Shown piece after piece: positions 34,335 through 42,743 of a stretch of DNA of 64,000 bases. Positions within the stretch are counted from its first letter, which is position 1. Each line of letters opens with the position of its first letter. Under the pieces are notes generated by a model that worked only from the letters and a program-made list of their open reading frames with translations, was not told the origin of the DNA and ran no database searches. The translations under genes and the position numbers were made by a program. The stretch lies in NCBI RefSeq assembly GCF_003589925.1, contig NZ_CP032382.1, positions 7,006,001-7,070,000 on the forward strand. The letters run 5' to 3'. Source of the DNA: Chryseolinea soli (GTDB lineage Bacteria > Bacteroidota > Bacteroidia > Cytophagales > Cyclobacteriaceae).

Positions 34335-35282
34335 TTAAAAAATATTTACGGTTGCCTCGCGGGCGAGCGCCATGGCCCCAAGGGGAACCACGTCCTCTCC
34401 ACATTGTGCGACGACAACGGGAGGGCCAGGCAAAAATGCTTTCAAAAGGTGTTGATCGAGTTCGGCAGTGATGGCGTCGGTGAGCGCTGGGCCGATCAGG
34501 GAAAGTCCTCCTCCCACGACCATGATATCCGGATGGAACAAATGCACCACATGAGACAGGGCAAACCCCAATGACGCGGCGGTTTCTTGAAGAATGTTCT
34601 TAGCGGTCTCATCGCCGTGAGCCAGGGCTTGCGAGAGATGGCGGGCTTCTCCCCCTGCCCCTGCCCCTTCCCCACCCCAGGCCAACTCATACAACTTGCC
34701 GGAGGGCTGACGTTGGATGGCCTCTCGTATTTTTTTATCGACCGCCCACCCGGAGCAACACGTTTCCAGGGTGGTGCCCTCGCGGTCGAGGCGCAGGTGG
34801 CCAACTTCCACTTCACCGGGCAGGGCGCCATAATACAATTTCTGATCGACGACCATTCCTCCGCCGATGCCACTGCCCAGCGTGATGTAGAATACACGTT
34901 CCTTATTCTTTCCTGCGCCGAACAAGGCTTCGGCCAGCGCAGCCGCGTTGGCGTCGTTGTCCAGTACGACGGGAACGCCGTAGTGTTGCTTCAATTTCGC
35001 GGCGAGTTCAAATCCAGACCAGCCGTTGACCTGGTGCGAGGTGAGGATGCGTCCCGACAGACGATCGACCGGCCCTCCAAAACCAACGCCGATTGCCGTA
35101 GGCTCGATTGAGCGCGTGAGATCGTCGAGCAAGGTTTCCATTTGTTTGAGTATGCCTGTGGCGCCATCTTCTTTTTTGATGGTGGCACGGAGGCGGTGAC
35201 TGATCCGCAGATCGTCGTCGCCGGCCACGATCTGTAGCTTGGTGCCCCCGATTTCAATACCCACATAGCAGCGACCGGACAT
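34335..35282 (-). CDS. ROK-family sugar kinase
   Basis: Cytoplasmic sugar kinase-like protein of 315 residues. The ATP-binding N-terminus is YVGIEIGGTKLQIVAGD; sugar site text includes GVGFGGPVDR, LDNDANAAALAEALFGAG and ITLGSGIGGGMVV; PGEVEVGHLRLD carries the conserved Glu and His. The zinc-binding CxCGxxGCxE of typical ROK kinases is degenerate here (LETCCSGWAVDK), so it belongs to the subgroup that lacks the full zinc site. First gene of a two-gene operon with the SIS protein. The sugar is unknown. Confidence 0.88.
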   Translation of the reverse strand: MSGRCYVGIEIGGTKLQIVAGDDDLRISHRLRATIKKEDGATGILKQMETLLDDLTRSIEPTAIGVGFGGPVDRLSGRILTSHQVNGWSGFELAAKLKQHYGVPVVLDNDANAAALAEALFGAGKNKERVFYITLGSGIGGGMVVDQKLYYGALPGEVEVGHLRLDREGTTLETCCSGWAVDKKIREAIQRQPSGKLYELAWGGEGAGAGGEARHLSQALAHGDETAKNILQETAASLGFALSHVVHLFHPDIMVVGGGLSLIGPALTDAITAELDQHLLKAFLPGPPVVVAQCGEDVVPLGAMALAREATVNIF

Positions 35283-35300
35283 GATTTTGACAGAGAGGGC

Positions 35301-36866
35301 TTAGGCTTGTTTTTCTTTTTCGGCGCGCTGAAGCGCTTCCTGGGTGGCTTCCATTTCTTCCAGGTTTTGGCGCAGCTCTTCTTCCTGCGACTTGAGCTGT
35401 TCGGTTTGCACCTTGAAGCGCTCCAATACCAATTTCATTTTCTCGTTGTTCTTTACCGACCCCAATGTCGACGCCGTGAGCTCTCCCACTTTCTCGAGGA
35501 ACTCTACTTGATATTTCTCAAACTTCTGAAAGCCGGCCAGTTCAATCACAGCTTCCACTTTTTCGTTCGCCTTCATCGGCACAATGAGCAGGCAGGTTGG
35601 CGTCTTGTGTCCAAGTCCCGAAGTGATTTCGGTGTAGCCCCCCGGCACATCCGTCAGCACCACGGGTGTTCCTTCCAGGAATGCCTGGCCTATAAGACCC
35701 TGGCCGATCTCCAATTTCTTGGTGACAAATTTCCGTTTGTCGAACGCATAGCAAGCCGACATGTCGAGAAACATATGGGTCTCATCTTCCAGGTCTTCCT
35801 GCAGAATGAAGAGGCAGCCCTGCTGCGCCTGGAGATACTTGGTGAGAAAGGTGAGGATATCGAGGCTGAGGGCTTCGAGGTTGTCCTGGTTTTTGCGCAG
35901 CACTTCCGAGAAACGGGCGAGGCCTTCGGTGGTCCAGTTTCGGATCTCGTCCTGGGCTTTGATCTGCTTCAGCCTGTCGCGCATCAGCACCAGTTCGCCG
36001 GCGAGGTTGGTCGTGTTGTATTTTTCATTCTCGGACGTAAAACCATCCCAGGTTACGGCAAAATTTCCGTTCGACACCTGGTTGATAAAGTGAGTGGCGG
36101 TTTTGAAGTTCCGGATGGAGTCGTCGATCACGTCGTTCTCTCGTATGTCGTCTGTTGCCGTGCCGGGGTTGAACAGGAAGGCACGGTTATTTTCTTCGAG
36201 TTTTGAGAATAGATTTTTCCTTTCCTTCCGCTCTTTACGAATGTTCACGATCAGAAAAAGCATCGAAGGAAACGCAATGATGTTGAGGATGGTCTGCACC
36301 ACCAGCGTCCGGAAGTTGGCATCTTCGTAGGATGCCTGGGCTTCTTCACTGCGGGCATTTTCAAATCCATTGATCGTACGGGCATTGCGGTCGTAGATAA
36401 ACCAGGCATCGCGTCCGGGATCGGCGGAAAGCGCGGCGTGAAATTCAGTCATGCTGTCGATCTTGATCAAGTCGACCATTTTTTGGGTGCTGTTGATAAA
36501 GGCCTCCACACCGGTGGCCATGCTGTCGATGGCTGCGGGATGTTGGAAGCCTTGTTTTTTGGTGAGTGTCCGCAGTTCGGCAAAAATGATGGGGTTGTCG
36601 CGAGCGCCGTCGCGGAGTGGTCCGAGCAGCGACTCGTTCTTGGTGATGGCATAGCCGCGCATGCCCACGTCCATGTTGCGCACCACCTGGTTCCATACCT
36701 GGCCCACCAAATAGCCCGCCCTTTCGGTTTCGGCCTTCACGCGGGTGGTGTCCTTTAGCACCCAGTCGTTGTAGTATATAATGCCGGTGTTTACGGTGAT
36801 CAATGCTAACACGAGAATAGCGGAAAAAGTGAGCGCATTCTTCTTGATAAAATCTAGCCCTGCCAT
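35301..36866 (-). CDS. CHASE3-GAF signalling protein with coiled-coil tail and no kinase domain
   Basis: Inner-membrane signalling protein of 521 residues. First membrane helix at about 12-32 (ALTFSAILVLALITVNTGIIY), periplasmic CHASE3-like region (VVRNMDVGMRGYAITKNESLL), second helix near 190-210 (TILNIIAFPSMLFLIVNI), a HAMP-like linker, a GAF domain at about 315-470 (GCLFILQEDLEDETHMFLDM, GQGLIGQAFLEGTPVVLTDV, VPMKANEKVEAVIELAG) and a C-terminal coiled coil (LKSQEEELRQNLEEMEATQE). In related multi-domain kinases that coiled coil leads into PAS and HisKA domains; here the protein stops at EKEKQA. The gene lies 18 bp from the ROK gene, on the same strand. Confidence 0.85.
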   Translation of the reverse strand: MAGLDFIKKNALTFSAILVLALITVNTGIIYYNDWVLKDTTRVKAETERAGYLVGQVWNQVVRNMDVGMRGYAITKNESLLGPLRDGARDNPIIFAELRTLTKKQGFQHPAAIDSMATGVEAFINSTQKMVDLIKIDSMTEFHAALSADPGRDAWFIYDRNARTINGFENARSEEAQASYEDANFRTLVVQTILNIIAFPSMLFLIVNIRKERKERKNLFSKLEENNRAFLFNPGTATDDIRENDVIDDSIRNFKTATHFINQVSNGNFAVTWDGFTSENEKYNTTNLAGELVLMRDRLKQIKAQDEIRNWTTEGLARFSEVLRKNQDNLEALSLDILTFLTKYLQAQQGCLFILQEDLEDETHMFLDMSACYAFDKRKFVTKKLEIGQGLIGQAFLEGTPVVLTDVPGGYTEITSGLGHKTPTCLLIVPMKANEKVEAVIELAGFQKFEKYQVEFLEKVGELTASTLGSVKNNEKMKLVLERFKVQTEQLKSQEEELRQNLEEMEATQEALQRAEKEKQA

Positions 36867-37036
36867 ACTTAGAAATAGTTAAAGAAGCAGGAAGATAATC
36901 TTTTGACGAATTCCATCCAAAACCTGCACCGGCCATTGCATCCGATTTAATTGCCTCCATTCATATAATTTACCTTTTAACGATCGCACCTTGTCGTACC
37001 TTCAAGTGTACGTCCAACCTTTATTCTCAACAAATT

Positions 37037-37552
37037 ATGAACCGGCGTGAAAGTTTAAAAGCACTGATGGCCGCCTCCGGAGGTTTGATCGCCTTGCCCG
37101 CCTGGGCCAAACAATGGCAAAAGACCGACGTAGCCACCCATCCCTCCACATTTTCAACGGACGAACAGGCGCTGATCGCCTCCACGGCCGACACTATAAT
37201 TCCGCAAGGCGCCGTGCTGGGTGCCCTGGTGGTGGGTGTTGATAAGTTCCTCCAAAAATTGTTCGACGATTGCTACGAACCCGAAGTCCAACAAAACATA
37301 AAAGACCAACTCAAAAAACTTGACGCCGACGCCCGCGCCTCCTACGGCCGGCCCTTCCCCCAATGCACCCAGAAGGAGCGCGAAACCCTTTTATTGAAGC
37401 GCTCCACCTCGGCCGACAAAAACGAAACAGATTTCTTCACGCTTCTCAAAACCGAGACCATCCGCGGCTTCAGCACTTCGCGACAAGTGATGGTGAACAT
37501 CCTGGAATATAACACCGCACCCGGTCATTACTACGGCTGTGTAAACGCATAA
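37037..37552 (+). CDS. Gluconate 2-dehydrogenase subunit 3 family protein
   Basis: Small subunit of a membrane or periplasmic FAD sugar dehydrogenase, 171 residues. MNRRESLKALMAASGGLIALPAWA is a Tat signal with RR; STFSTDEQALIASTADTIIPQ and FLQKLFDDCYEPEVQQNI are family hallmarks, as is the GHYYGC near the C-terminus. It is followed after 3 bp by the GMC oxidoreductase gene. In characterised FAD glucose dehydrogenases the small subunit carries the Tat signal and takes the signal-less catalytic subunit with it through the membrane, which fits here. Confidence 0.9.
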   Translation: MNRRESLKALMAASGGLIALPAWAKQWQKTDVATHPSTFSTDEQALIASTADTIIPQGAVLGALVVGVDKFLQKLFDDCYEPEVQQNIKDQLKKLDADARASYGRPFPQCTQKERETLLLKRSTSADKNETDFFTLLKTETIRGFSTSRQVMVNILEYNTAPGHYYGCVNA

Positions 37553-37555
37553 CGC

Positions 37556-39259
37556 ATGGCAAACTTCAACATCGACTCCACCGAAAAAAGAACCTACGAT
37601 GCCATCGTCATCGGTTCGGGCGCCAGTGGTGGCTGGGCTGCCAAAGAGCTTTGCGATAAAGGACTAAAGACGCTTGTGCTCGAAAGAGGCCGCGACGTGA
37701 AACACGTAAAGGACTATCCCACGGCCGGCAAAGGCCCCTATGAATTCGAATACCGCGGCAGTGTTCCCCTGGAAAAAAGAAAGGACTTTCAACTGGCCCG
37801 CTTCGTGCGCGAAGAAACTTTTCATTGGGCGATCCGCGACGACGAGCAACCCTTCATCCAGGAAAAACCTTTCCGCTGGTTCCGTGGCTACCACGTAGGC
37901 GGCAAGTCGCTGCTGTGGGCACGGCAAACACAGCGGTGGAGCGACTTCGATTTTGAAGGTCCTCAACGCGATGGCTTTGCCGTGGACTGGCCCATTCGCT
38001 ACAAAGACCTCGAGCCGTGGTATGCCCACGTTGAAAAATTTGCCGGCATCGCGGGGAACAAAGACGGACTCGCCGAGTTGCCCGACAGCGAAGTGATGCG
38101 CGGCTTCGAGATGAGCTGTATCGAACAATACTTTAAAGAAAGTCTCCAAAAAAATTATGGCGACCGCCACCTGATCCAGGCCCGTTGCGCCCACCTCACC
38201 GACCCACAGGAAATACACCGCCAACAAGGCCGCGGCGCCTGTCAAAGTCAGACGATGTGCAACCGCGGCTGTCAGTTTGGAGGATACTTCAGCAGCAATG
38301 CCTCCACCATCCCCTGGGCACAAAAAACCGGTAACCTCACGATCAGACCCCACGCCGTGGTGCACTCCGTCATCTATGACGACACCAAGGGACGCGCCAC
38401 CGGCGTGCGCATCGTCGACGGCACGACGATGGAAACTATGGTGTTCTATGCCAACATCATCTTCGTGAACGCCTCCGCACTCAACAGCAACGCCATCTTG
38501 CTCAACTCTACCTCGAACCGTTTTCCCAATGGACTGGGCAACGACAGCGGTGTGCTGGGCAAATATGTTTCGTGGCACAACTACCGCGGAAAAGCCAACG
38601 CCGAATACGAAGGTTTCAAAGACAAAAAGACCGACGGCCGCAATCCCAGCAACGCCTACATACCGCGTTTCAGAAATGTGCGCAAACAGGAAATGGATTT
38701 TCTCCGCGGCTATGCCATCGGCATCGGCGGCGGACGCGGCACCGGCTCCGACACCAACATGATCGGTGATCAATTGCGCGAGAACCTGCTCAAACCCAAG
38801 CTCGGCAACTGGCACATCAGCAGTTGGATGATGGGCGAATGCGTGCCCCTGGAAAAAAATCACGTGCGGCTCTCTACAGATCAAAAAGATAAATACGGCA
38901 TCCCCCAATTGATCATCTCCTGCGAGTGGAGCGAGAACGACGACAAGATGGTGCAAGACTATATTGCCCAATCCAAAGAAATGTTCGAACGCGCCGGCTT
39001 CACCAATATCAGCGCCGTGGATACCCAAACGCCTCCCGGAGCCGACATCCACGAAATGGGCGGTGTGCGCATGGGGAAAGATCCGAAGACGTCGATGCTG
39101 AACGGTTGGAATCAGCTGCATCATTGTAAGAATGTGTTTGTCACGGATGGTGCTTGTATGACGTCTACCAGTACGCAGAATCCGACGCTGACGTATATGA
39201 CATTTGCTGCGCGGGCGGCGAATTATGCGGTGGAGGAGTTGAGGCGGAGGAATTTGTAA
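37556..39259 (+). CDS. GMC oxidoreductase, catalytic subunit with Cys cluster
   Basis: FAD-dependent sugar/alcohol dehydrogenase of 567 residues. FAD-binding starts DAIVIGSGASGGWAAKELCD at about 15-34; the GMC flavin motif is in GGKSLLWARQTQRW; the C-terminus has the active-site region HEMGGVRMG and TSTQNPTLTYMTFAARAANY. It has no signal peptide of its own and is presumably exported with its Tat-bearing small subunit upstream. Three Cys residues, C229-x5-C235-x3-C239 (ACQSQTMCNRGC), resemble the Cys-rich segment that holds an iron-sulphur cluster in FAD glucose dehydrogenases and glucoside 3-dehydrogenases. No cytochrome partner is adjacent. Confidence 0.92.
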   Translation: MANFNIDSTEKRTYDAIVIGSGASGGWAAKELCDKGLKTLVLERGRDVKHVKDYPTAGKGPYEFEYRGSVPLEKRKDFQLARFVREETFHWAIRDDEQPFIQEKPFRWFRGYHVGGKSLLWARQTQRWSDFDFEGPQRDGFAVDWPIRYKDLEPWYAHVEKFAGIAGNKDGLAELPDSEVMRGFEMSCIEQYFKESLQKNYGDRHLIQARCAHLTDPQEIHRQQGRGACQSQTMCNRGCQFGGYFSSNASTIPWAQKTGNLTIRPHAVVHSVIYDDTKGRATGVRIVDGTTMETMVFYANIIFVNASALNSNAILLNSTSNRFPNGLGNDSGVLGKYVSWHNYRGKANAEYEGFKDKKTDGRNPSNAYIPRFRNVRKQEMDFLRGYAIGIGGGRGTGSDTNMIGDQLRENLLKPKLGNWHISSWMMGECVPLEKNHVRLSTDQKDKYGIPQLIISCEWSENDDKMVQDYIAQSKEMFERAGFTNISAVDTQTPPGADIHEMGGVRMGKDPKTSMLNGWNQLHHCKNVFVTDGACMTSTSTQNPTLTYMTFAARAANYAVEELRRRNL

Positions 39260-39400
39260 TCAGGAGCCAGAAGCTCGGGATCGGCATTCAGTAGCCAGTA
39301 GTCAGTAGCCAGTAGCTTGACTTCGACGTTCAGTGTCGATAGTCAGGGCCTGTAGTTGGGAATCGGCAATCAGTAGTCAGTAGTCAGCAGCCTGTAGCTG
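39260..39400 (+). repeat. CAGTAGCCAGTAGTCAGTAGC element, copy 2
   Basis: Starts at the stop codon of the GMC gene with ATCAGGAGCCAGAAGCTCGG, then GGCATTCAGTAGCCAGTAG and several TAGTCAG/TAGCCAG units, partly decayed towards 39470. Same leader as copies at 25289, 40407 and (inverted) 40651. Confidence 0.8.
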
Positions 39401-39542
39401 TGGAGTCGGTGGTTGTGGGGATTGGCATTCAGAAGCTGGGGGACGGATTGGGGATTAGTAGCTGGTGGGCCGGGTTCGTGGGATTAGATTTTTAGTTGAG
39501 TTAAATTACAAATGCAACACTAAACCAAAACATAAACCTATT

Positions 39543-40406
39543 ATGAAAAAAAACTTTGTCTTGTGTCTTTTTGTTCTTGGCCTTTTCTGCGCGAGTGACG
39601 TGGTGTTGGCGCAGGCAAATAAAAATGCTTTATATACTGCGCCGTTTGGGGTGCAGGCGTATACGTTTCGCCGGAGCTTTCCCAATGGGGTTGAGGCTAC
39701 TTTGGATTCCATCAAGCGGTTTGGCTTTACGGAAATAGAAGGTAGTGGTGGTAAGATGGCTCCGGAAGAATTCAAGAAGCTTTGCAACGAACGCGGGATC
39801 ACCATTCCTTCTACCGGCGCGGGCTATGAGGAGTTGGTTAAGGATGCTGCTGGTGTCGCGCAACGGGCAAAAGCGCTTGGCGCCACGTATCTGATGTGCG
39901 CCTGGATACCCCACGAAAAAGGAAACTTCACCTTAGAGAATGCAAAAAAAGCAGTAGCCGACTTCAACGCTGCCGGCAAAATTCTCAAAGAGAACGGCAT
40001 CACCTTCTGCTACCACACACACGGCTATGAATTTCAACCTTACGAAAAAGGAACGCTCCTCGACTACATCATCGCCAACACCAACCCGCAATATGTCTCC
40101 TTCGAAATGGACGTACTCTGGACACACTTCGGCGGCGGCGATCCCGTGGCTCTCCTAAAGAAATACGGCAACCGCTGGAAACTGATGCACCTGAAAGACC
40201 TCCGCAAGGGAACCCCGAAAGACCTCACCGGAGGAACATCAACCGATAACGACGTCGCACTGGGCACAGGGGAAATTGACATCCCGGGAATTTTGAGAGA
40301 GGCCAATAAAGTAGGGATCAAACACTTTTTTATCGAAGACGAAAGCAACCGGGTGAACGAGCAGGTGCCGCAGACGATTGCTTATTTGAAAAGTTTGAAG
40401 AAATAG
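39543..40406 (+). CDS. Secreted sugar phosphate isomerase/epimerase-like TIM-barrel protein
   Basis: Xylose-isomerase-like TIM barrel of 287 residues with a Sec signal peptide MKKNFVLCLFVLGLFCASDVVLA (cleavage near LAQA). Barrel segments: FGVQAYTFRRSFPNGVEATL, FGFTEIEGSG, AGVAQRAKALGATYLMCAWI, GITFCYHTHGYEFQP, VSFEMDVLWTHFGGGDPV and MHLKDLRKGTP, with acidic/His metal ligands. The start at 39543 is the first that gives a signal peptide. It follows the GMC unit after the repeat element; the shared periplasmic location suggests it acts on the same oxidised sugar, for example as a 3-keto-sugar lyase or epimerase. This role is inferred from location and family only. Confidence 0.88.
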   Translation: MKKNFVLCLFVLGLFCASDVVLAQANKNALYTAPFGVQAYTFRRSFPNGVEATLDSIKRFGFTEIEGSGGKMAPEEFKKLCNERGITIPSTGAGYEELVKDAAGVAQRAKALGATYLMCAWIPHEKGNFTLENAKKAVADFNAAGKILKENGITFCYHTHGYEFQPYEKGTLLDYIIANTNPQYVSFEMDVLWTHFGGGDPVALLKKYGNRWKLMHLKDLRKGTPKDLTGGTSTDNDVALGTGEIDIPGILREANKVGIKHFFIEDESNRVNEQVPQTIAYLKSLKK

Positions 40407-40505
40407 AATCAGGAGCCAGGAGCTAGTGCTCGGTACTCAGTAGCCAGTAGTCAGTAGTCAGTAGCCAGTAGTTAGTAGCTTAACATCGGCGTTCAGTAGT
40501 CAGGA
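40407..40505 (+). repeat. CAGTAGCCAGTAGTCAGTAGC element, copy 3
   Basis: Begins immediately after the stop codon with AATCAGGAGCCAGGAGCTAG, then GGTACTCAGTAGCCAGTAG and further TAGTCAG/TAGCCAG units. It faces the inverted copy at 40651-40713 across about 145 bp. Confidence 0.85.
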
Positions 40506-40609
40506 GTAAGTTGCCAAAGATCCTTGTTCAAGGCCATTACTTGGAGCCAGTGAACGTCCGTGACATCTTGAAGTCTGGCAAGGCAAGTTCTCATTATTTA
40601 AAATACACA

Positions 40610-40646
40610 CGGGCCATAGTTTAGCATCAAACTGAACTATGGCCCG
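40610..40646. terminator. 12-bp hairpin between the convergent repeat copies
   Basis: CGGGCCATAGTT at 40610-40621 pairs with 40635-40646, loop about 13 nt. It lies between the TIM-barrel gene and the convergent lipoprotein gene and can end both transcripts, although no strong T-run follows. Confidence 0.6.
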
Positions 40647-40650
40647 CGTA

Positions 40651-40713
40651 TTAGTTACTGACTACTGGCTACTGAGTACCGATCCCAAGCTACCGGTTCC
40701 TGATTTTCAATTC
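40651..40713 (-). repeat. CAGTAGCCAGTAGTCAGTAGC element, inverted copy 4
   Basis: Read on the minus strand it begins AAAATCAGGAACCGGTAGCT at the stop codon of the lipoprotein gene, then GGTACTCAGTAGCCAGTAG and TCAGTAAC. It is the shortest copy and again starts exactly at a stop codon. Confidence 0.8.
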
Positions 40714-41090
40714 TCACAATACTGCGTATTCACCTCCGGATTCACCCCCCCGGGGTCCGAAAACGCATAGCCTACTGCTATCTTGCCATGCATCGCCGTG
40801 ACATTCGTGGCAATGCTAATAATGTCGTCTGCTTTTACGTCGATGGTGACGTGGAACGGTAGGTCTGGGTTGTTCAGGGTCACTTTGCCGGATGTGCCTT
40901 GGTAGGTGATGAGATTGGCAACGCCTGCGCCGGATTCAAGGGTAACGCTGTAGACGACCAGACCGTCTGCCGGAGCTTTGGTGGAAAGGCTTAACGGGCA
41001 GTTGTAGGTGCCGTCGTCGTCCTTTTTGCAGGCGGAGATGATCATGGCGGAAAGGAATGTTACCGCAAAGTAAGTGAGGGTTCTTTTCAT
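40707..41090 (-). CDS. Small lipoprotein, 127 residues
   Basis: Not recognised as a family. MKRTLTYFAVTFLSAMIISACKKDDD is a lipoprotein signal with the acylated Cys at 21. The mature part is soluble, beta-rich in look, and contains VTLESGAGVANLITYQGTSG and HVTIDVKADDIISI; a terminal Cys (TQYCEN) may pair with C31 (TYNCPL). It is monocistronic. The repeat element copy 4 overlaps its stop codon. Confidence 0.75.
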   Translation of the reverse strand: MKRTLTYFAVTFLSAMIISACKKDDDGTYNCPLSLSTKAPADGLVVYSVTLESGAGVANLITYQGTSGKVTLNNPDLPFHVTIDVKADDIISIATNVTAMHGKIAVGYAFSDPGGVNPEVNTQYCEN

Positions 41091-41244
41091 CGGTATCCGG
41101 TTAAAATATTAAAATCGGTCGTCGAACATTTCGATGGATACTGATCTTTGTGTTGTCTGCTCATGCATCCATCCATTTGATTGAAGATACAAAACTTTCT
41201 TTACGAAAACCAAGACCCAGTGCGGTCGTCCGGCAGAACAACAA

Positions 41245-41272
41245 AAGAGGCCGTCGTTTCCGGCGGCCTCTT
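41245..41272 (-). terminator. Terminator after the second susD
   Basis: AAGAGGCCG at 41245-41253 pairs with CGGCCTCTT at 41264-41272, about 23 bp past the susD stop on the minus strand; the minus-strand transcript runs on into TTTTGTTGTT, giving a weak U-tract. Confidence 0.7.
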
Positions 41273-41294
41273 CTTTATTGTTAAATTTTTGTGA

Positions 41295-42725
41295 TCAGTT
41301 GTCGATAAAGTTCAACTGCGATTGGGGGATCGGCAAATAATTATTCACGCCTTCCACATAACCTTCTTCACCCAGCACCTCTTCGCCGCGGCCCTGGCGG
41401 ATAATATCCCAGAGGCGTTGGCCTTCCATGCCCAGTTCTACTTCGCGTTCGTGATAAACGGCTTGCAGTCCATCCGCGATGGGTGTCGGTCCCATGCTCA
41501 CGCGGTCGCGTACTTGCTGGAGATAGCTTTGCCAATCGCCGCCGGTGTGTGCCGCGGCTTCTGCAGCCCAGAGCAACACTTCCGCATAGCGGATGACGAT
41601 CCAGTTGTTGGGGTCGTCGCTTTGCAGGCCCCACTCGCTGGGAGGGATCTGGTATTTTTGTCCCATGTAGAGATCGATGCAGGAAGAGAATTGGTTGTCG
41701 GCAACCGTTTCGTCGTCGGTTCCGGGCCACAGCACTTCGCCGTCGTCGATGATGGTGGCATCGCGGCGGGGATCGCCGGCTTCGAAACGGTCAACAAAAG
41801 ATTGCTTGGGACAGTTGAAGCCCCAGCCGTCGCCGTTGTTGCGGCTGCGGGTGAAAATCACAAACTCGTTGCCTTCGTTGTCGTCGCCCCAGGCGTCGGT
41901 GCCCGACGGCGTGAACTGGATCTCGAACACCGACTCGATGCCGTTCTCGTGGTCCAGTTTCCAGTTGTCTTCATAGCTGGCTTCCAGGTCATAGTTGCCA
42001 GACTGAATGACTTCTTCTGCCATCGCCAGCGCTTCGGGCCATTTCTTTTCGAAAATGTAAGCCTTGCAAAGGAAAGCTTGTGCAGCACCTTTGGTAGCGC
42101 GCCCTACATCTTGTTCTCCTTTTTCCAATAGCACACCGGCCGCGGCTTTGAAGTCGTTTTCGATAAAGGTCCACAGTTCTTGCAGGCTGGACTTGGGTAG
42201 GTTGTAATTGCCGGCTTTCATCAGGTGATCGACCAGCGGCACTTCACCAAAGATCTTCACCAGCTCGAAGTAATAGTAGCCGCGCAGGAACCGCGCTTCG
42301 GCAATCACCTGGGCCTTCTTGTCGTCGTCGATCATTTCCTTGGTCATCTCCGCCACTTTGTCGATCACGCGGTTGCAACGGTTCACGCCAAAGTAGTAGT
42401 GCTGGAAGGGAACGGGCAGACCAGGGTTGCCGGCGTTGTATTGAAAGTTCAGCAACGGTTCGATCCACGGTTGGTCGCCGGGACCTTCACCGCCTTTGTA
42501 GGCATCGTGACCGAGGATATCGCCGAGCCAAAAAGGAAAATAGTTGGTATCATCCCAACCCAGGATGTCGTAGCATCCCGTGAGCGCCAGGTTGGCCTGG
42601 CTTTCGGTCGTAAAGAAACTTTGTTCCGAAACGCTGGGGGCATTGATGTCGAGGAAGCTGTCCGAGCATGACGTCACCGCGATGCAGGCAGCATAGGCGA
42701 GAAATATTCTGAATATCTTTTTCAT
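41295..42725 (-). CDS. SusD/RagB-family lipoprotein of the signalling locus
   Basis: Surface nutrient-binding lipoprotein of about 476 residues, partner of the STN-bearing SusC. From the ATG at 42725 the signal is MKKIFRIFLAYAACIAVTSC with the acylated Cys at 20; an in-frame ATG five codons earlier (42740) is also possible. SusD features: NRVIDKVAEM, AQVIAEARFLRGYYYFELVKI, GAAQAFLCKAYIFEKKW and the C-terminal VIRYAEVLLWAAEAAAHTGG, EREVELGMEGQRLWDIIRQG and YLPIPQSQLNFI. It follows susC by 18 bp or less and is the last gene of the operon. Ligand unknown. Confidence 0.95.
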   Translation of the reverse strand: MKKIFRIFLAYAACIAVTSCSDSFLDINAPSVSEQSFFTTESQANLALTGCYDILGWDDTNYFPFWLGDILGHDAYKGGEGPGDQPWIEPLLNFQYNAGNPGLPVPFQHYYFGVNRCNRVIDKVAEMTKEMIDDDKKAQVIAEARFLRGYYYFELVKIFGEVPLVDHLMKAGNYNLPKSSLQELWTFIENDFKAAAGVLLEKGEQDVGRATKGAAQAFLCKAYIFEKKWPEALAMAEEVIQSGNYDLEASYEDNWKLDHENGIESVFEIQFTPSGTDAWGDDNEGNEFVIFTRSRNNGDGWGFNCPKQSFVDRFEAGDPRRDATIIDDGEVLWPGTDDETVADNQFSSCIDLYMGQKYQIPPSEWGLQSDDPNNWIVIRYAEVLLWAAEAAAHTGGDWQSYLQQVRDRVSMGPTPIADGLQAVYHEREVELGMEGQRLWDIIRQGRGEEVLGEEGYVEGVNNYLPIPQSQLNFIDN

Positions 42726-42743
42726 GGTTCTCATGTTCATCGG

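Noticed and set aside
37664..39124. Long open frame (486 codons) on the minus strand opposite the GMC oxidoreductase
   Set aside because: The plus-strand frame has clear family motifs along its entire length; the antisense translation is His/Val/Gly-rich with no recognisable domain, a result of codon bias.
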